From Chamaecyparis obtusa (taxonomy: Eukaryota > Streptophyta > Pinopsida > Cupressales > Cupressaceae): a stretch of 64,000 bases of DNA. Location of the stretch: NCBI GenBank assembly GCA_027943335.1, contig BSBK01006391.1, positions 252,104-316,103 on the forward strand, read 5' to 3'. The position numbers and the translations under genes were made by a program. Positions 59,657 to 64,000 of this stretch are shown piece after piece. Under the pieces are notes generated by a model that saw only the letters and a list, made by a program, of their open reading frames with translations, was not told where the DNA came from and did no database searches. Every line of letters starts with the position of its first letter. Position 1 is the stretch's first letter.

Positions 59657-61001
59657 TTAGTTCAAAATAAGAGAGACGTCATCTTTATTTTTAGCCATGT
59701 TAAGGAACTCCAGAGTGGACAAGAAGGCATTAGAATGTTGCACATCACCCTTCTCACTAGTATCCAAAGGGTTAGCCGCTATATTTCTGAGCAGATTCTT
59801 ATCTAGATTAGGAAGATCAACAATAGAATGAAAAGAAGGATAATCAACCAAATTTATGTCTGGATTCTTACCATGACCAAAGAAATGGATCTTTTTTCCT
59901 TTTGCCTTCAGTTCCCTTGCCAGGATTCTTATTCTTGGAGGAGATGCTATCATCCGCATTCACCAGAAGGGGAGGGTTTCTAACGACAATTTCATCCTTC
60001 TTTAAGGAGATAGAGATGCCTTTGGCCTCAAAGTCATCAGTCTCCACCCCCTTGGCCCCATCTTGCCAAAATTTCATATTCTCCTCATCATCATTTATTT
60101 CCTTTGAACTCTTGACAGAATCATCCTTGATCTTCATGCCAATATCATTGTCATCCAGAGTAATCCTCCCTTTTAAACCTTTAGACCTCCAAGGATATTT
60201 CCACTTCATCACACTAGATATTTCACCTTCCCCTTTTCTCTTATTCTTAATAGCAGGTTTGGGGGTACACGATTTGTAGTATTCAATGAACAACAAGATA
60301 ATCCCTTCATGAAAAATGAGCTTATAACGAAAATAGTCCAAAAGAAAATTTTTATAACTATGGACTCTGGAATACCTACCATCCAAGGTGAAATATGCCC
60401 TAATGCAAGATAGCACATTCCTCCATATAGGTTTGATATGCTCGTTGGCATAATAGTCGACCATTTTCACCAGGGCATCCATCTCCTCTTCATTGTTTGG
60501 AAATTTAATAATTGTCTCATCTAGAATTTTCCTTTCTTTATAAAACTCTTTCCCATCATAGGGAAGGCTGGTAATCTCTATGATGAAGCCAACCATTAGC
60601 TTAAAGGTAATTCCATATATTGTCACAATTTCACCTTTCCACCCCTTAATAAACTCAATAGTGGCTTTCTCCTTGTATCCATGAAGCCACTCTAGATAAA
60701 CAATAACATTCGCATTTTGAAGTTGCTCCCAGACAGCCTAGATATCCTTCCATTCTTTACAAGAGCTCAGTTCCTAACGCTTTGGTGCACCACCCATTTC
60801 TCCATTACAATAAACATAGACCAAGATTTTGCTCCCAATAATCTAATTTAAGTTTCCCTTCACTAAGAAATCAAAGAACATAAAGCCATAAATTGCCCAA
60901 AAAGCATGCGAGATATAAATGGTAGGTGAGGTGTACTTAACCACTCTCATGTTCGTAATGGTCCAAGAGCCAAGGCAAAGGCAATTATCTGTCACTACCA
61001 T
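59657..61001 (-). pseudogene. Uncharacterised repeat-associated protein, broken
   Basis: One frame from Met 61,001 (MVVTDNCLCLGSWTITNMRV) to 59,868 spans 378 codons with three internal stops, at about 60,890, 60,774-60,776 and 60,738-60,740. It then appears to shift near 59,900 into a frame ending at 59,657. Notable parts: FIKGWKGEIVTIYGITFKLM, TSLPYDGKEFYKERKILDE, CIRAYFTLDGRYSRVHSYKN, then a basic and acidic low-complexity region (KNKRKGEG; DDEENMKFWQDG) and a second globular part (VDYPSFHSIVDLPNLDKNLL). The first half resembles unnamed proteins found repeatedly in plant repeats; I cannot name a function. Confidence 0.5.
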
Positions 61002-61170
61002 TATTAAGAGTTATGTTTCCCACAACACTATGTGTCAAATCACCCTTAATAATTCCCTTTAGTTTGAGATCAAACTTAATTTCCTCATGCCAAAATATAA
61101 TGTGATTAGTAATCATGACCAAATTGGCAATACGATATGTTGCTTTATTAGCTTTGCAGTATGCCTAGGC
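61002..61170 (-). pseudogene. Possible end of an RNase H-like domain
   Basis: Minus-strand reading AYCKANKATYRIANLVMITN followed by IIFWHEEIKFDLKLKGII resembles the C-terminal part of RNase H in plant LINE elements. Too short to be sure. Confidence 0.25.
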
Positions 61171-62310
61171 ATAATAATAATATTTTCAAAAGTTTCAATT
61201 AATGACTTGGCTTCTTTTATTGCCTTCCATCTTTACCTGTGACATATCCACATATGCTTGGTTACTAAAATTTGAGCTACATCATGGTACTTTTCAATTA
61301 ATATTCACTAGTTTTTTTTTACTCAATATCAAATAGAGATATTAAAACACTTTTTCTCATTGTTTTCCATAGAATGATATGTTTTCATTTCATCACGTTT
61401 ATCAATCTTTGCAATGTTCCTTTATCATTTCATTGTGATGTTATTAAGAGCATAATGAGATATTCTCTTTGGGTAGGAAATATTTTTTTCAATATCATGG
61501 TGACACAATCAAAGACAAAATTGTCACTATTATAGTGGTGTAATCACTGATACATGGTAGATGTTTCTCTTTGAATGATATAATTGCATCATAAATTAAG
61601 TTTTCTCTATGATACTATGCTTTTGATTAATTCATCTCTATTACATATGACTACCACATATGATTCATTCTACTCAAAATGGCAATGGTACCTTTCAAAC
61701 AACTTTCCAACTCATTTTACTGTACATGGGTGGTATCACTACTTGATTTTTAGAATACTTAAGGGAGATTATTGTTCTTACCATGATGTTGACTAATTAT
61801 GTTGACATCTCTACTCATCCATCATTTGGTTTGATGTACCACTGAACTTTGTTTCTTATTTCTTCACATTTATTGTTGTGCACTGATGAAAGTCCTTATA
61901 TCTTTGTCAAGGAAACTCTACATGAAGTGGTCTCCAACATTCTATTTCATGTAAGTGGTTGAATGTTGAAATTCATCCACTCCTTGTGCAAGAAACTTCA
62001 CCCACTCATCTCTCTATGCCTAGTACCATTTCACTCTTGATGGATGGACCAGTGATGTGGAGTTTTTATAGTCCAAATATGTCATTCTAGAAGGACAAGA
62101 TAAAGACAAAGCTACCATGGGAGGAGTTCCATCTTGTTGTTCATGAGCCTTCATGTTATTTTGAGGGGGGAAATAAAAGAGTTTTAGGCTTGGATAATGA
62201 GAGGGTTGTACCCATTCAAACATCTTTTCATATGAAGAGTGGATATAAGGAAGAGGATCCAATCCTCTTATTCAAATATCTTCCCTCTTTCATTGATGAA
62301 GAATAAGAAA
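61171..62310. other. Spacer without accepted feature
   Basis: Short frames on both strands (such as 61,584-61,796 and 62,020-62,262) lack motifs. Nothing else seen. Confidence 0.5.
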
Positions 62311-62318
62311 ACAAAGTT

Positions 62319-62460
62319 TTTATTAGGTAAAAGAAAGTTTGAAGGGGACCTAAAACCCCAAACAAAAAGAAAAAGTCAAGAACTGGTTTTACAGGGATTA
62401 GCAACCCAGAGTATCAAAAAATTCAAGTTGGTTTTACAGGGACCAGCAACCAACATGATT
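62319..62460 (-). repeat. Duplicated 40-50-bp unit with AATAAA signal
   Basis: GGTTTTACAGGGA(T/C)(T/C)AGCAACC occurs twice (about 62,383 and 62,432). On the minus strand these read GGTTGCTGGTCCCTGTAAAACC and lie just before an AATAAA at 62,324-62,319, consistent with the 3' end of a minus-strand transcript such as a LINE (inference). Confidence 0.45.
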
Positions 62461-62619
62461 GAAAAAAATAACAAGACCAGAGAGAACTAAACAAAGCAAA
62501 AAGAAACAACTAATTAAGACCAGATCTTTAATAGCACTAGTAATAGAAGTTCCTACAACAACCTCTTTGAGAGAATCTTGAATATTGTTGACAATGAGCT
62601 GGAGGTCATCTTTCTTAGT

Positions 62620-63776
62620 ACTTTTTCTAGTTCATCTGCTCAGACCACCAACCAACACCAGAGCATGTCCAGTCAAAGTAGCTTCATCAGGAGAAGTTTT
62701 TCCAATAGAAGCAGAGTAGCAGCCAGGATGGACGAAGTAACAGTCTCCATGCCCTCCTCCCTATCCTTAATCAATTTTCTAAGAGTGGATTCATAGTTTT
62801 AAAGTTTATTTGGAATGTTCCCAACCAGAGTTTCCAACTTCCTCCGCTTCTTACTTTTCTCATCTAGCTTAACCTGTAAAATAAGGGTCTTATCTTGCAA
62901 GGAAGAAACATAAGAGTGTAACTTTTTAATCTCATTATTATTTATAAATTACAGACAATTATCATCTCCCTCCAAGTCTTGAACATCTATAGTATCAACA
63001 TTCACTTGATTCTCTACTTTTTCCAGCATATCCTTGAGGTCCTGATTTTGGGTATTGGGCACAATATCAGTGGTAGGGTTTTTATCTTCTTGACTGCATT
63101 TAGCCTAAGGAACATTAGCTGACATAGGTTCAAGGGAGAGGGCAACATTAACAAGGGACTTCTCAACATAATCTGTTTCCAGAGAATGGGTAATCGGGTT
63201 GATTAACCCATCATTGTTATTCTTACTATTCTCCATATTGACATTAGTATCTTGCAAGACATCATTATACTCCATCTTTTTGCTTTCATCTTTATGACAA
63301 TATCCTCATTCACAAGACTAGCATTACACCTAATTTTTCTTTTATGCTTAGTGGAAGAGGAAGGAGCATTGTCATTGGCTTAGCCTTATTAGCAGAAGAC
63401 TTACCTTTCTTTCTCACTGTGCTAGGGGAGGTTTGTGGATAATCTTGGGTTGAGATATCATCCAAGCTAAGAGAGGTATCATTGGTTTAGAAGAGCACCC
63501 ATCACTCACAGTTTGGGCCATTTCATCACCTTGGGAAGTAGCATATTCCTCCAAATCACCTGAGCTTTGTTCTGATTCCGTTTCATACCCAGAACCCGCT
63601 TTCCTCTATTTTTGTTTTTCTTCGAGGACCCATCATCATTATCCTAGTTAATCATCCCACTACTCTTTGGTGTGACAATCAAAGTGTCATCCATATTTTT
63701 CACAACCCTATGGAACATCAATGCACCAAACACATTGAAATCCACATGCACTTCATTTGGAAACTCATCTAAGAGG
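62620..63776 (-). pseudogene. Decayed acidic and coiled-coil protein, family unknown
   Basis: Pieces in shifting frames, read from the right: DEFPNEVHVDFNVFGALMFH and VVKNMDDTLIVTPKSSGMI (63,770-63,650); acidic SGYETESEQSSGDLEEYATS (about 63,600); a basic patch KHKRKIRC (about 63,340); then from a Met at 63,236 (MENSKNNNDGLINPITHSLE) a frame with stops leading to IKKLHSYVSSLQDKTLILQV and LDEKSKKRRKLETLVGNI, a heptad-like helix. Codon composition is coding-like throughout. The order globular part, acidic linker, coiled coil resembles 61,001-59,600, suggesting two copies of one family. Confidence 0.45.
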
Positions 63777-63781
63777 GTATT

Positions 63782-64000
63782 TTATCTCTGGAGTATTTGC
63801 CTGCGGAGCAGTAGGTTGCAGATATATTCACCAAACCTTTAGCATCTCCTCATTATCTTCAGTTACAACCGATGTTAGGGGTGAAGGAAGTATTCCTTGG
63901 GGGGTCTATAGGAGTCCTCCTTCCTTCCTTTTTTCATTGTTTTTCAACATTTGTTTGTTCTCTCTTTTGGAGAGGAGTTTTTCTCCCACTAGGTGTTTCT
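63782..64000 (+). pseudogene. 3' end of another Ty1/copia polyprotein
   Basis: Plus-strand frame LSLEYLPAEQ, TAG, VADIFTKPLASPHYLQLQPM, LGVKEV. VADIFTKPL is the conserved end of copia RNase H; the wording differs from TE-K and TE-D, so this is a third copia family. TCTTTTGGAGAGGAGTTTTT near 63,965 looks like the transition to its 3' region. Cut by the window edge. Confidence 0.85.

Noticed and set aside
1..64000. tRNA, rRNA or organelle-derived inserts
   Set aside because: No cloverleaf, rRNA core or plastid/mitochondrial gene wording was noticed; the only tRNA-related sequences are the retrotransposon primer sites.

Overview
This window looks like intergenic repeat desert from a very large plant genome, most likely a gymnosperm (inferred). 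There is one recognisable host-type gene in 64 kb. Nearly everything else is old, nested and heavily mutated LTR retrotransposon sequence with plant features: initiator-tRNA-Met primer sites, Ty1/copia and Ty3/gypsy polyproteins, a chromodomain integrase, and a Tat-type element with two RNase H domains. No bacterial, organellar, tRNA, rRNA or CRISPR features were seen. All polyproteins are broken by stops and frameshifts, many of the stops replacing a glutamine codon.

Layout. 1-6.3 kb: minus-strand Tat-type gypsy element (TE-A), its far LTR cut off by the window start, followed by a probable long LTR (6.3-8.9 kb). 8.9-13.3 kb: an LTR of family B, split by a 3.07-kb coding-free insertion (G1) with perfect 5-bp target duplications. 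13.3-14.97 kb: an orphan polypurine tract plus LTR. 14.97-20.3 kb: a gag-only gypsy derivative (TE-C). 20.5-33.1 kb: a non-autonomous gypsy-like element (TE-B), one of whose LTRs received a copia element (TE-K, 20,804-28,513). 33.8-54.2 kb: a second copia element (TE-D, plus strand). Its integrase/RT region was hit by TE-E (36,981-50,828), and TE-E was in turn hit by a chromovirus (TE-F, 43,155-49,530, in gag) and a second coding-free 3.3-kb LTR (G2, 38,623-41,939, in protease). Target duplications are exact for E, F, G1 and G2, so the order of events can be read directly.

54.2-64 kb: mostly AT-rich spacer with a two-exon SKP1-like gene on the minus strand (56.5-57.3 kb; TATA box present, but the ATG is ACG and the final Trp is a stop), decayed unrecognised reading frames (58.6-59.1, 59.66-61.0, 62.6-63.8 kb), and the last codons of another copia polyprotein running off the right edge.

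How the parts relate. TE-E keeps gag and protease like the chromovirus TE-F but has no RT or integrase, and its LTR tip matches TE-F's, so E was probably mobilised by F-like enzymes. The most striking signal is in the G LTRs: a series of about 40-bp inverted repeats whose stem sequences differ from copy to copy while pairing is kept.
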